Source: Microseira sp041929235
Lineage (GTDB): Bacteria; Cyanobacteriota; Cyanobacteriia; Cyanobacteriales; Aerosakkonemataceae
Assembly: GCF_041929235.1 (NCBI RefSeq)
Contig: NZ_JBHFNP010000278.1
Location: 1 to 64,000 of the forward strand
DNA length: 64,000 bases
Direction of reading: 5' to 3'
This document shows, piece after piece, positions 17,723 through 26,947 of this stretch (position 1 is the first letter of the stretch; each line of letters starts with the position of its first letter). The notes beneath the pieces are model-generated. The model worked only from the letters and a program-made list of their open reading frames with translations, ran no database searches and was not told where the DNA came from. Position numbers and translations under genes: made by a program.

Positions 17723-18017
17723 TACCTATTTTTAAAGCTGACTGCGTCACAACACCCTGCTTGCCAATTGCTTGAGGTGAGGTGACGTTTGTCTAGGGTT
17801 AAAATTTCAACTAACTTATCGGGGTTTTTGTCAGAGTTTACTCGGTTGCCGTTGAGATTCGTTTGGCACTGCAACAGTGTTTCTACTGTAAACACTCCAA
17901 AATTATTATAGGTGCTTCTATCTGGAACTGATAACATGCCTTGCTGAACTAGGGAAGGCTTTTGAAAGGTTCCGACAACCAACTCACGAAACACAATCTT
18001 GTAGAAGCACAAGCATT

Positions 18018-19145
18018 ATGAAACTAGAATTAAACAGTCAAACAAGAGGAAAAAGTAGTTTACATCCCTTGGCAAGTAGGAGGAAATCTCAAGCATATAC
18101 CTTTACAAAAATTGCTGAAACCAACGGCTTTTTTATTCAGTTTAGTTATATCGCTTCAATTAACAACAGAGGCGTTGTAGCTTTTCAAGCAGCTGCCCTG
18201 CTAAAAGGGGGAAGGGAAGCTATATTTACCGGCGATGGTGGCGCGATCGCTAAAATTGCCGATACGGGGGATTTTTTTAAGGGGTTTACCTCCCCCTCGA
18301 TTAACGATGCTGGAGTTGTAGCTTTTGTGGCTAGCTTGAAAACAGGTGGCAAAGGTATTTTTACAGGTAATGGTCGCGATCTGACCCAGATTGCCGATAC
18401 CAAAAGCCGCTTTTGCTGGTTCTCCGGTACTCCCTCGATTAACAATGCTTCAACTGTCGCATTTTGGACTGCCTTGGAAGATGGAGGCGAAGCTATTTTT
18501 ACTGGGAATGGTTCCAATCTGACCAAGATTGCTGATACGAAAGATTATTTTAGCGCTTTAGCTTCCCCCTCAATTAACGACCAAGGAAATGTAGCATTTC
18601 GCGCTGCCTACGAAAAAGGCGGCTATGGTATCTTCAAAGGAAATGGAGATGGGATCTTAAAAATTGCAGATACCAGAAACTCGTTTAGCTGGTTCGCCCA
18701 TCCCTACATCAACAACCTTGGAAGCGTCACGTTTTTGGCTTATCCAACCCAAGGAGGCTATGGCATCTTCAAACGAAATGGTCGCAAAATTACCAACATT
18801 GCCCATACCAGCGGTTGCTTTAGCCAATTCGCCTCCCCCTCGCTGAATGACGCCGGTGCGACCGCTTTTCAGGCTAACCTGAATGGGAGGGATGAAGGCA
18901 TCTTTATGGCAACGGGTTCAACTGCTAAGAAAGTTATCGCAGTTGGAGATTACTTATTCGGTTCCAAGGTTACCAGTCTGGTATTTTCTCCAGGGGGATT
19001 CAACAATAGTGGGCAGATTGCATTTTTTGCCCGTTTGGCTAATGGGAATAGCGGTATTTTCCGTGCCGATCCAGTAGTACCTGCTACACCAAAGACGGGA
19101 GAAAGGCAAATTTTTGGACCGCGATCGCTAATCGCTAATTGTTGA
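18018..19145 (+). CDS. Tandem-repeat protein of the NxxGxVAF type
   Basis: A 375-residue protein built of about seven repeats of 45-46 residues. Each has the pattern IFTGNG, then KIADT, then a PSIN(D/N)xGxVAF core. Such repeats are found in bacterial surface or secreted proteins and are thought to form beta structures. No signal peptide is evident at the N-terminus (MKLELNSQTRGKSS), nor a C-terminal anchor. The last codons (RSLIANC) are read from an STRR-like sequence, so the original C-terminus may have been altered. It is a single gene with no operon partner. Its function is unknown. Confidence 0.7.
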   Translation: MKLELNSQTRGKSSLHPLASRRKSQAYTFTKIAETNGFFIQFSYIASINNRGVVAFQAAALLKGGREAIFTGDGGAIAKIADTGDFFKGFTSPSINDAGVVAFVASLKTGGKGIFTGNGRDLTQIADTKSRFCWFSGTPSINNASTVAFWTALEDGGEAIFTGNGSNLTKIADTKDYFSALASPSINDQGNVAFRAAYEKGGYGIFKGNGDGILKIADTRNSFSWFAHPYINNLGSVTFLAYPTQGGYGIFKRNGRKITNIAHTSGCFSQFASPSLNDAGATAFQANLNGRDEGIFMATGSTAKKVIAVGDYLFGSKVTSLVFSPGGFNNSGQIAFFARLANGNSGIFRADPVVPATPKTGERQIFGPRSLIANC

Positions 19146-19159
19146 TTTGTTTTCTCTAA

Positions 19160-19188
19160 CAATTAGCAATTAGCAATTAGCAATTAGC
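19160..19188. repeat. STRR block, AATTAGC heptamers
   Basis: About four tandem copies of the heptamer AATTAGC lie between the repeat-protein gene and the cupin gene. They overlap the last codons of the cupin reading frame. Another short run related to it (ACCAATT units) lies at 19589-19613. Confidence 0.8.
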
Positions 19189-19474
19189 CAAACCGATAAT
19201 GCTTTCTAACGTCCAGATTTATCTTCCAAGTGCAGGACATGCGCGCGGGGAAGGTTACCAAGTCACCTTTACCCATTTGTACGGGTTCTCCGCCCACTGG
19301 GGTTACGATTACATCTCCTTCTAAGAAATAGCAAGTTTCTTCATCATCATAAGTCCAGGGAAATTCCGAAACTTCTTTAGTCCAGATAGGCCATTTGGAG
19401 ACGCCTAGTTGATTAAGACGTTCTTGACTCGGTTGACGTTCGATTTTAATTGTCGTTGTTTGTTTCGTTTCCAT
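19184..19474 (-). CDS. Small cupin-domain protein
   Basis: A 96-residue cupin of the DUF861/Cupin_3 type. It contains WPIWTKEVSEFPWTYDDEETCYFLEGDVIV, with the characteristic W-Y-D-E-E-x-C-Y-F-L-E-G core, and PVQMGKGDLVTFPARM. The family forms a single beta barrel; several members relate to (S)-ureidoglycine aminohydrolase, but short cyanobacterial members have no assigned reaction. The C-terminus (HYRFG) is close to the STRR block. It is monocistronic as far as can be seen. Confidence 0.8.
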   Translation of the reverse strand: METKQTTTIKIERQPSQERLNQLGVSKWPIWTKEVSEFPWTYDDEETCYFLEGDVIVTPVGGEPVQMGKGDLVTFPARMSCTWKINLDVRKHYRFG

Positions 19475-19671
19475 TGACTATTTTTTCCTAGCTTAATTGA
19501 ACTCTCAATTTATTAAAACTTACCCAAATCAACCCGGTTTATAGGAAAGGTAATGGGTAATTGTCAATAGTATACTGCCAATGAATCCAATTACCAATTA
19601 CCAATTACCAATTTGAATAACTAGCAACTTGCGTTATCTACTAAGAAACCGGGAATAAGCGTCGTCGTCGA

Positions 19672-20739
19672 TCACAAGTAAGGCGTCACATCCTCTTTAC
19701 ACTCATCCGCCAGATAAGAAAGGGCGCGGAAGCGTAAACCTACTAATTGCTCGTACAAAGGATTGATTTTACACATGGGAGGAATGTGGACTATTTTTTT
19801 GCCAAATAACACAATATCTCGTTCAAACGGACACTGAGATGGAATCATTTTGCACAAGAATCGTGCCATGTAAGGGGTATCGATTTCCATTTCATCTAAC
19901 CACTTACGCATCGGCTGCAATACATCGACTTGTGCCGATAAAGCCGGTTTTTTGAGGGAAAATGCTTCTTCTTTTTGCTTTGTCCCTTCATCGAAGGCAA
20001 GCATTAACCGCAGCATTTCTAGGATTTCTGCTTTTTGACCTAAAGCGGTGCAGAATTCTCGCAAGACTTTATCTTCAGATTCGGAATAAGTTCCGTTGGC
20101 GAGAGCAACAATTACCGCCGTTCTCAAGAAGTTTTCTGCCGTAGCGGTATTGCGACCGAAAGCATCGGCTAATTCTATCCCGGAAATGGGTTTGAGCGAA
20201 CCGATATTTATATCAGGACAAAGGTCATCCCGCACCAATCCTTCAATTAATTTTTTTTCTTCCGCATTGTATTCACCATCTGCCCAAGCAATGGTTAATA
20301 AACCCCGCAACCAAGCGCTGACATGCAGACTTAATAGGCGAACGCGCTTGGAAAGAATGCGAATAATATTGACGCCAATTTCTGGATTTTCGCGAATCGC
20401 TTTATAGATTTGCGCCTGAGTTAATACTAGACATTTGCAAGGTTCTAAAGTTGTGACCGAAGCCGAATGTGGTTCCGAGTCAAATAAAGACATCTCGCCG
20501 AAATACTTACCAGGTCCTAATTTAGCCAACCGCAAGCCTCCCAGGTGAACTTCTACAGCACCTGAGACTAAAATATACAGCGCTGGCCCTAATTTACCCT
20601 GTTTAAAAATAGTATGACCCGCAGGAAACTGGACTTCTTCTAAATTCAGTGCCAGTCTACTTAGAGCCGTTTCGCGGTCGATGTCTCTGAAAATCGGTAC
20701 ATCTTGAAGCAGTTGGATATTTTCTTGACTGAGCATCAT
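19672..20739 (-). CDS. Fusion protein: cNMP-binding domain, TerB-like domain and Mo-nitrogenase C-terminal domain
   Basis: A 355-residue three-part protein. Residues about 10-130 form a cyclic-nucleotide-binding fold (FPAGHTIFKQGKLG, YFGEMSLFDSEPHSASVTT). Residues about 145-250 resemble TerB (LTIAWADGEYNAEEKKLIEGL). The C-terminal 75 or so residues match the domain found at the end of some Mo-dependent nitrogenase-associated proteins (MRKWLDEMEIDTPYMARFLC, IPSQCPFERDI, NPLYEQLVGLRFRALSYLAD). In the cNMP fold the usual phosphate-binding Arg is replaced: the FGE loop is followed by PHSASV. It sits directly after a paralogous short cNMP protein on the same strand. A nitrogen- or redox-signalling role is only a guess. 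No nif gene is in the window. Confidence 0.8.
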   Translation of the reverse strand: MMLSQENIQLLQDVPIFRDIDRETALSRLALNLEEVQFPAGHTIFKQGKLGPALYILVSGAVEVHLGGLRLAKLGPGKYFGEMSLFDSEPHSASVTTLEPCKCLVLTQAQIYKAIRENPEIGVNIIRILSKRVRLLSLHVSAWLRGLLTIAWADGEYNAEEKKLIEGLVRDDLCPDINIGSLKPISGIELADAFGRNTATAENFLRTAVIVALANGTYSESEDKVLREFCTALGQKAEILEMLRLMLAFDEGTKQKEEAFSLKKPALSAQVDVLQPMRKWLDEMEIDTPYMARFLCKMIPSQCPFERDIVLFGKKIVHIPPMCKINPLYEQLVGLRFRALSYLADECKEDVTPYL

Positions 20740-20822
20740 AAGCGATTCAAAATTTGTCCTTTTATTGGTTTAATCAACTCTTGAATTCCCTGACTGCCTT
20801 TGGTATAATTAAACGAATATTT

Positions 20823-21326
20823 TCATGATAGCTTCTCCTTTAACATGAAGTAGAACAAATCTTCAGAAGCACCAAAAAGACGATTTAGCTTGCGAACCCG
20901 CGAGACGAGGACGCGAATCATGTTGATAGCGATCGCGGGATTTTCTTTAATAGCTTGATGGATTTGTTGGCGAGTTAAGGTGAGGCACTTACACTCTGAT
21001 AAAGTCGTCACCGAAGCGGAGCGAACGTTGGAATCAAACAAAGCCATTTCGCCGAAATAAGCACCTGTTTCTAACTGGACTAGAGGAAAAGTGTCGATGT
21101 GAACTTGAACGCGCCCATCCAGCAGAATATAAAGTAAATTGCCTTCTTCGCCTTTGTTAAAGATAGTGTGATTGGCTGGAAATATCTCTTCTTCTAAATG
21201 GGCGGCGAGTTGGGGGAGAAAATTGTGGTTTTCTATTTCTTGAAAAATTGGTATTTGTTGCAGGAAGCGCAGGCGTTCGTCTGCGCTGGTGGATAAAGAG
21301 GTAGTTGTCTTTTGTTCGGTATTCAT
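20823..21326 (-). CDS. Stand-alone cyclic-nucleotide-binding-domain protein
   Basis: A 167-residue protein made almost only of a cNMP-binding barrel (IFPANHTIFNKGEEGNLLYIL, YFGEMALFDSNVRSASVTT) with a short C-terminal helix. No DNA-binding helix-turn-helix is present, unlike CRP or NtcA. It is similar in the barrel to the N-terminus of its downstream neighbour (FGEM-LFDS, SASVTTL-CKCL-LT), from which it is separated by 83 bp on the same strand. The pair therefore looks like a tandem duplication. It may be a ligand-sensing or partner-binding protein. Confidence 0.8.
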   Translation of the reverse strand: MNTEQKTTTSLSTSADERLRFLQQIPIFQEIENHNFLPQLAAHLEEEIFPANHTIFNKGEEGNLLYILLDGRVQVHIDTFPLVQLETGAYFGEMALFDSNVRSASVTTLSECKCLTLTRQQIHQAIKENPAIAINMIRVLVSRVRKLNRLFGASEDLFYFMLKEKLS

Positions 21327-21328
21327 CG

Positions 21329-21441
21329 TTAATGGTTAATGGTTAATGGTTAATGGTTAATGGCTAATGGCTAATGGCAGAAAAAAATACTATATTAAAC
21401 TCTACTCACAATTAGCAATTAGCAATTAGCAATTAGCAATT
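21329..21441. repeat. STRR block (GGTTAAT/GGCTAAT and AATTAGC heptamers)
   Basis: Two runs: GGTTAAT-type heptamers at 21329-21371 and AATTAGC heptamers at 21408-21441. They separate mfd from the upstream cNMP gene. The second run abuts the mfd stop codon. Confidence 0.85.
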
Positions 21442-21442
21442 A

Positions 21443-24400
21443 TCAGATAGCAGCGATCGCAACTTCTGGAATCGCCCCTTGCATTTTAGCCAACCAATCG
21501 ATTAAATTTTCTAACTGCTGGTCGGCGGGGAGGGTGCCCAAACCGCGAACCGTGACTTTACCGGGAGTATAGACGAAACGCGAGCGCAAGTGATCCGGCA
21601 AATTACCCGCCAGCAAATTCCAGGCGGGTTGTTCCATCGGCGTTTCTAGGACAACGTGCTGTTTGTTTTCGGGTTTAATGCGGGAAAAGCCGAGTTTTTT
21701 GGCAATCTGCTTTAGTTCTACCACGCGCAGGAGTTGAGTTGCCGCTTTGGGGATATCCCCATAGCGATCGCGTAACTCTGCCGCAATCTGCTTTAATTCT
21801 TCACTAGAATTAGCAGCCGCAACGGCGCGATAAGCGCTCATCTTCTGATCCAAATCGGCGATATAATCCGCAGGGATAAACGCCGTCAGCTTCAAATCAA
21901 TCTGAGTATCGTCAACCTTGGGTATTTCTTGACCGCGTATTTCCTGAATAGCTTCTTGCAGCATTTCAGTATAAAGGTCAAACCCAATTGCATCCATTTG
22001 TCCCGATTGTTCCGCCCCTAAAAGGTTCCCCACGCCGCGAATTTCCATATCCCGCGTTGCCAGTTGATACCCAGAACCCAATTGAGTAAACTCTTGGATA
22101 GCTCTTAACCTCGCCCGCGCCGCTTCACTCAGCTGACTTTGTTTAGGATAAAACAACCAGGCGTGAGCTTGAATACCCGCACGTCCAACCCTTCCCCGCA
22201 ACTGATATAACTGCGACAAACCAAAACGTTGGGCATCTTCAATCAAGATAGTATTAACCCGGGGAATATCCAAACCCGATTCGATGATAGTGGTACAAAC
22301 CAGAACATCCGCCTCCCCAGCATTGAAAGCCAACATCGTCGCTTCCAATTCTGCCTCATCCATTTGACCGTGAGCGAGCGCTAACCTCGCTCCCGGTATC
22401 ATCTCCCGCAGTTTAGCAGAAGTTTCTTCAATTCCCTCAATCCGGGGAACCACATAGAAAACTTGCCCACCCCGGTCTAATTCTTGACGAATTGCCGTGC
22501 GGACCGCTTCCGGATCGTAAGGACTTAAATGAGTTTTAATCGGACGCCGAGAAGGAGGCGGAGTCGCAATCAAACTCATTTCTCTGATTCCCGAAAGCGA
22601 CATATAAAGCGTGCGGGGAATAGGAGTTGCCGTCAAAGTAAGCACATCAACTTGCGTTTTCAGCGACTTAATTTTCTCCTTTTGATTCACACCAAACCGC
22701 TGCTCTTCATCTACAACCAACATCCCCAAATCGCGGTATACAATCCCTTTCCCTAACAACGCTTGCGTCCCCACAACCACATCTAACTCCCCAGTAGCAA
22801 GACGACGTTGAATATCCTTACGTTCTTCAGCCGTGCGGAAACGATTCAACAAACCCACATTAATAGGATAAGGCGCAAACCGTTCCTTCAAAGTATGGTA
22901 ATGCTGCTGAGTCAAAATCGTCGTTGGTGCGAGAAAAGCGACTTGTTTCCCAGCAGTAACCGCCTTAAAAATAGCGCGAATTGCCACCTCAGTTTTACCA
23001 AAACCGACATCCCCACAAACCAACCGATCCATCGGACGCAGCGACTCCATATCCCGCTTCACATCTTGCGTTGCCTTTAACTGATCCGGCGTAGCTTGAT
23101 AGGGAAAAGACTCTTCCAACTCAACTTGCCAAGGACTATCCCCTGGATAAGCAAACCCTTCCTGCTTCGCCCGTTGAGCATAAAGTTGCAGCAAATCCAC
23201 CGCCAACTTCTTAATCGCCTTGCGGACTTTATTCTTAGTTTTTTCCCACGCCTTCCCAGACATCGAATTGAGTTCCGGTGGTTTATCCCCCGTACTGCGA
23301 AAACGGGAAAGAGAACCCACCTGATCCGCCGCCACCCGCAACAAACCATCCGAATATTGAATCACCAAATATTCGCGATTTTCCAACCTATCCAACTTCA
23401 AAAACTTCCCAATCCCGTGATTTCGATGAACCACAAAATCACCCGGACGCAACTTATTAGGATCGACCTGCTTCGACGCCGCCCGCCTCCGCTTGCGCAC
23501 ATAACTAGGAGTAGCCAAAGAATGCTGACCAAAAAACTCGCGGTCAGTCACCACCACAAACCTAAAAGTAGGCAGAATAAACCCTTCCAATTCCGCCATC
23601 CCCGAATATTTCAGCGCAATTGGCACATGCTGAACCTGCAACTTATCAATCGCCGGAAAATCATTAGGATTCGGGACAAACTGAGCCGGACAATCGTGTT
23701 CTTGCAACAGCGACACCGACCGCGAAGGCTGCGCCGATACAATCCAAATAGAAAAATTGCGCTCGCGCTCCCCCCTTAACACCTCCGCAATCTTCGCAAA
23801 CTGATGCGGCGTCGCGGGAACCGGACGACTAGCCAAATTTAACCCATTATTCTCCTCAGCCAACTCCGACAACTCAACCCAATTAAACCCTTCCACCGCA
23901 GCCAAAGATCCATCAAAAGATCGATGAATCTTAGGTAATTGGTAATTGGTAATTGGTAATTGCTTCCATTGCTCATCCGCATGTTCAACCCAAACAGAAC
24001 AATGGGCGCCACATTGCTCCAACTCATCAATCGCAACCAAAGTATTATCAGGCAAATAATCCAACAAAGACGCCGGTTTCTCAAAAGCCAACCCAAGTAA
24101 CCGCCGAACACCCTCCTCCTCTTCCTTCTCTTCCTCTGCGTCCTCTGCGTCTCTGCGGTTCCTTTTCTTCAACCCCTCTCGGATAATAGGAGCAAAATCA
24201 GTCGGAGTCAGAACCAAACGGTCAATTTGATCGAGCGATCGCTGCGTCGCGGGGTCAAACTCCCGAATTTGCTCCAACTCATCCCCAAACCATTCCAACC
24301 TTACCGGCACTTCCGCCGACACCGGAAAAACATCAACAATATCTCCCCGCCGACTCCATTGACCTTCAGTTTCCACCAACGGTACTCGATCGTAACCCAT

Positions 24401-24940
24401 CTGAGCCAACCGCGTGCTAAAAACGTCCAAATTCCAACTTTGACCACGTTGCAGCGCCACACAATAGGGTTCAAAAGCATCTTTTGGTGGCAGATGGGGT
24501 TGAAGACTGCGCTCCGTCGCCACGATGGCGATTTTGGGTAATTGGTGGGAGTTGTCCCGATTACCCATAACCAAATCGGCTAACACCTGCATCTGTCCCC
24601 AAGTCATTTCTGATTCGGGGTCAAAAGGCTCGTAGGGCGAAGCTTCCGACGTAGGATAAAAATGTACCGTATCCCAGCCCATCGCCTCCAGCTGAGCCGC
24701 CCAGCGTCCGGCTTCTTCCAGAGTTGCGGTGACGACGAACAGATTTCGCTCCTCACTTTGTGCCAAAGTAGAAGCAACCAATCCTTTAGGCAAGCGTCCA
24801 ACGCCAGATAGCCGCAAGTGTTTGGTGCGATTGAGTTTAGAGAGGAGTTCTGTTGTGAGCGGCGATCGCTTTAGGGTGCGAATAATAGAAGAGAAAACCA
24901 TGTGTGGGAGAAATTGCTTCTGTGCGGGTTTTTCTGCCAT
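21443..24940 (-). CDS. mfd: Transcription-repair coupling factor Mfd
   Basis: A 1165-residue superfamily-2 translocase that removes stalled RNA polymerase and recruits UvrA. It has the UvrB-like N-terminal module (LVVTATLEEAGRWAAQLEAM, RRGDIVDVFPVS), the polymerase-interacting domain (DFVVHRNHGIGKFLKLD) and RecG-type helicase motifs: GDVGFGKTEVAIRA (Walker A), VVDEEQRFGV (DEEQ box), TATPIPRTLY and QLRGRVGRAG. It ends in the TRCF C-terminal domain. Two stretches are foreign to the family and match dispersed repeats: RRDAEDAEEEKEEEE (about residues 255-275) and QLPITNYQLP (about residue 330). Both keep the frame and lie in the variable N-terminal part. Confidence 0.96.
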   Translation of the reverse strand: MAEKPAQKQFLPHMVFSSIIRTLKRSPLTTELLSKLNRTKHLRLSGVGRLPKGLVASTLAQSEERNLFVVTATLEEAGRWAAQLEAMGWDTVHFYPTSEASPYEPFDPESEMTWGQMQVLADLVMGNRDNSHQLPKIAIVATERSLQPHLPPKDAFEPYCVALQRGQSWNLDVFSTRLAQMGYDRVPLVETEGQWSRRGDIVDVFPVSAEVPVRLEWFGDELEQIREFDPATQRSLDQIDRLVLTPTDFAPIIREGLKKRNRRDAEDAEEEKEEEEGVRRLLGLAFEKPASLLDYLPDNTLVAIDELEQCGAHCSVWVEHADEQWKQLPITNYQLPKIHRSFDGSLAAVEGFNWVELSELAEENNGLNLASRPVPATPHQFAKIAEVLRGERERNFSIWIVSAQPSRSVSLLQEHDCPAQFVPNPNDFPAIDKLQVQHVPIALKYSGMAELEGFILPTFRFVVVTDREFFGQHSLATPSYVRKRRRAASKQVDPNKLRPGDFVVHRNHGIGKFLKLDRLENREYLVIQYSDGLLRVAADQVGSLSRFRSTGDKPPELNSMSGKAWEKTKNKVRKAIKKLAVDLLQLYAQRAKQEGFAYPGDSPWQVELEESFPYQATPDQLKATQDVKRDMESLRPMDRLVCGDVGFGKTEVAIRAIFKAVTAGKQVAFLAPTTILTQQHYHTLKERFAPYPINVGLLNRFRTAEERKDIQRRLATGELDVVVGTQALLGKGIVYRDLGMLVVDEEQRFGVNQKEKIKSLKTQVDVLTLTATPIPRTLYMSLSGIREMSLIATPPPSRRPIKTHLSPYDPEAVRTAIRQELDRGGQVFYVVPRIEGIEETSAKLREMIPGARLALAHGQMDEAELEATMLAFNAGEADVLVCTTIIESGLDIPRVNTILIEDAQRFGLSQLYQLRGRVGRAGIQAHAWLFYPKQSQLSEAARARLRAIQEFTQLGSGYQLATRDMEIRGVGNLLGAEQSGQMDAIGFDLYTEMLQEAIQEIRGQEIPKVDDTQIDLKLTAFIPADYIADLDQKMSAYRAVAAANSSEELKQIAAELRDRYGDIPKAATQLLRVVELKQIAKKLGFSRIKPENKQHVVLETPMEQPAWNLLAGNLPDHLRSRFVYTPGKVTVRGLGTLPADQQLENLIDWLAKMQGAIPEVAIAAI
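23934..23962. repeat. STRR (GGTAATT heptamers) inside the mfd reading frame
   Basis: Four copies of GGTAATT lie within mfd and encode the LPITNYQLP segment on the minus strand. The same heptamer type occurs between genes at 60490-60523. The insertion keeps the frame open. Confidence 0.75.
24109..24170. repeat. CCTCTGCGTC repeat inside the mfd reading frame
   Basis: The sequence CCTCTGCGTCCTCTGCGTCT plus CTGCGGTTC lies in mfd and encodes RNRRDAEDAEEEKE on the minus strand. Nearly identical intergenic copies occur at about 38770-38803 and 45490-45530. In this dispersed repeat the direction of reading RRDAEDAE recurs at the devC start. Confidence 0.75.
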
Positions 24941-25359
24941 AAGTTAGGTAGGTATCGTGGCTAGACCCGCCCTATATTGTGACAAAACAGCGCGAGACTG
25001 CGCTCCTACATTAATAATTTTAGAGGGCGAATCAGACTCGAACCGCTCTCGAGGCAGATTTATCAATCGGACAAGATGCTAATTTCAATACCAGATACCT
25101 TTATCTTTGTACTATTTTCCCGTCAGGGAAGAAGACGCGGGGACGGGGAGACAGGGAGACGCGGAGGGAAAGAAGTGTCTCCAGACCCACATCCGGAACT
25201 TCGGTTCCAGTGGTTTGATGCCCAGATTGAATCTTCTGATTCAGTCGCTCACGTTCAGGCGGGGTTTCAATCCCCTTCTTTCCGTTGTCCCCGCGTCCCC
25301 GCATCCGGGAGTCTCCGCATCCTTGAACATTCCCCAAGGCTAGCAGCCGAATTGCAGTA
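24941..25359. other. Intergenic region between mfd and the CNNM gene
   Basis: About 420 bp between divergent genes. It contains G-rich tandem units (GGGGAGACAGGGAGACGCGG near 25141-25165) and a complementary C-rich stretch (CCCCGCGTCCCCGCATCC near 25288-25308) that could fold into a large inverted structure. No gene or clear promoter was recognised. Confidence 0.5.
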
Positions 25360-26688
25360 ATGTCTTCAAACAACGATCTTCTGATTGTTTTCCTACTGAT
25401 CCTCGCCAACGCTGCCTTTGTGATGTCAGAACTGGCGATTGTTTCGTCGCGCAAGGTGAGGCTGCAACAAATGGCTGACCGGGGGGATACCAAGGCGCGG
25501 GTTGCTTTGGATCTGTCGAATTCCCCCAATCAGTTTCTGGCGATCGTGCAGGTGGGGATCACCCTGTTGGCGATCGTCTCAGGTGCTTTCGGCGAAGAAA
25601 CGATCGCCAAAAGACTGAGGTTGCTTTTGGAGCTTATACCGGGAATCAAACCTTATAGCAATGCGATCGCTTCAATTATCGCGGTTTTGCTCATTACCTA
25701 CCTAACGCTAATTATCGGCGAACTGGTACCAAAGCGTTTGGCACTTAACAACCCAGAACCCATCGCCGCCGCCGTCGCCATCCCTATGCGGATGCTAGCT
25801 AAAATTGCCGCCCCCGTCGTACATTTACTCAGCGCTTCTACCGACGTGGTAGTGCGCCTGTTGGGAATGAAACCCTCTGGAGATCCCGAAGTCACCGAAG
25901 AAGAAATCCGCGTTTTAATCGAGCAAGGGACCGAGGAAGGTACGTTTGAAGCTGCCGAACAAGACATTGTGGAACGGGTATTCGACCTCAACGATCGCCC
26001 CGTGAGTGCCTTAATGACCCCGCGACCGGAAATTGTCTGGCTTGACCTAGATGACTCGATCGAGGTGAATCGCAAAAAACTGATCGACAGCGACCATTCC
26101 CGCGTGTTAGTCTGCCAAGGCGAACTGGACAATGTTCTGGGCGTCCTGGAAGTAACCGATTTACTCTCCCGCAGTCTCGCCGGGGAACCCCTAGATCTAA
26201 CGCTCTCGCTGCATCGACCGCTATACGTGCCAGAAAGCACGCGCGGCTTAAAAGTGCTGGAGATGTTCAAGCAATCTGGCACTCACATTGTCCTAGTGGT
26301 AGACGAATACGGCGTCATCCAGGGATTGGTTACGCTTAACGATATCTTAATCGAACTCGTCGGCGATATTCCCTCGGTCTACCAACCCGAAGAACCCCAA
26401 GCAGTACAGCGGGAAGATGGTTCCTGGTTATTAGATGGGATGTTGTCCGTCGATGATTTCTTTAAATTGTTCAATATGGAAGATTTACCCGGACGGCAAA
26501 AAGGCAACTATCACACAATGGGTGGTTTTGTAATGACTCATCTGGGGCGCATCCCCATCGCCAGCGATCATTTTGAATTGGGAAACTTTCGCTTTGAAGT
26601 GATGGATATGGATGGCAATCGCGTTGATAAAATATTGGTGATGCCGTTGCCACAAGAGTCGTCTGATTCAAATACCGCAGAAACTTAA
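25360..26688 (+). CDS. CNNM/CBS-domain membrane protein (CorC/HlyC-type, hemolysin-like)
   Basis: A 442-residue protein with the CNNM transmembrane domain (about residues 5-180; helices such as LLIVFLLILANAAFVMSELAIV and IIAVLLITYLTLIIGELVPKRLAL). Next come two CBS motifs (MTPRPEIVWLDLDDSIEV; IVLVVDEYGVIQGLVTLNDIL) and a C-terminal CorC_HlyC domain (LLDGMLSVDDFFKLFN, GRIPIASDHFELGNFRFEV). The family is linked to Mg2+/Co2+ transport or resistance; older names call it hemolysin. The ATG at 25360 has no strong Shine-Dalgarno; a purine-poor leader is common in cyanobacteria. The C-terminal acidic tail is variable. Confidence 0.9.
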   Translation: MSSNNDLLIVFLLILANAAFVMSELAIVSSRKVRLQQMADRGDTKARVALDLSNSPNQFLAIVQVGITLLAIVSGAFGEETIAKRLRLLLELIPGIKPYSNAIASIIAVLLITYLTLIIGELVPKRLALNNPEPIAAAVAIPMRMLAKIAAPVVHLLSASTDVVVRLLGMKPSGDPEVTEEEIRVLIEQGTEEGTFEAAEQDIVERVFDLNDRPVSALMTPRPEIVWLDLDDSIEVNRKKLIDSDHSRVLVCQGELDNVLGVLEVTDLLSRSLAGEPLDLTLSLHRPLYVPESTRGLKVLEMFKQSGTHIVLVVDEYGVIQGLVTLNDILIELVGDIPSVYQPEEPQAVQREDGSWLLDGMLSVDDFFKLFNMEDLPGRQKGNYHTMGGFVMTHLGRIPIASDHFELGNFRFEVMDMDGNRVDKILVMPLPQESSDSNTAET

Positions 26689-26697
26689 TCTACTAAC

Positions 26698-26790
26698 ATC
26701 TTGCACCACGCGAGGCAGAGCCTCCCGGATATCGTTCCCAGGTTCAACCTGGGAACGAGAATACTGAGGCTCTGCCTCAAGGTGCAAGAT
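26698..26790. repeat. Nested inverted-repeat element (93 bp)
   Basis: Outer arms ATCTTGCACC and GGTGCAAGAT, middle arms GAGGCAGAGCCTC and GAGGCTCTGCCTC, and an inner REP palindrome TCGTTCCCAGG/CCTGGGAACGA (26732-26759) form a long cruciform just after the CNNM gene. It could act as a terminator for that gene. It appears to be a REP palindrome housed within a MITE-like unit. Confidence 0.7.
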
Positions 26791-26947
26791 CTGAGTCTAG
26801 TAAATCGAGCCGCAGAGGAGCTTCAGAAGCTTCAGGAGCAGAGGGGAAAAAGAATGATAGATAATCTTCTGGTGGGAAAGGAGTAAGAGCGATCTCGTGG
26901 GCAATTTTATCAAGCTAGGATCGATAGAATGCTGCTGGAAAACCGTT

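Larger units (their letters stand above)
16901..18017. other. 1.1-kb intergenic region with repeats and no convincing gene
   Basis: The interval holds a long hairpin (16958-17018), a pair of 25-bp direct repeats (17072-17096, 17188-17212), a partial MITE-A right end (about 17155-17182) and a full MITE-A copy (17594-17722). A 105-codon minus-strand frame at 17695-18012 starts inside the MITE end and resembles nothing I know, so I do not call it a gene. Confidence 0.5.

Noticed and set aside
17695..18012. Minus-strand frame of 105 codons upstream of the NxxGxVAF protein gene
   Set aside because: It begins close to the next gene and ends inside the right terminus of a MITE; no family resemblance or ribosome binding site was seen.
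19672..20739. Possible nitrogen-fixation gene
   Set aside because: The C-terminal domain name refers to nitrogenase, but the protein is a signalling-type fusion and no nif gene accompanies it.
25020..25080. tRNA-like T-arm sequence (GGTTCGAGTC on the minus strand)
   Set aside because: The T-stem does not pair and no matching acceptor 5' strand, D-arm or anticodon arm can be drawn. At best it is a fragment.
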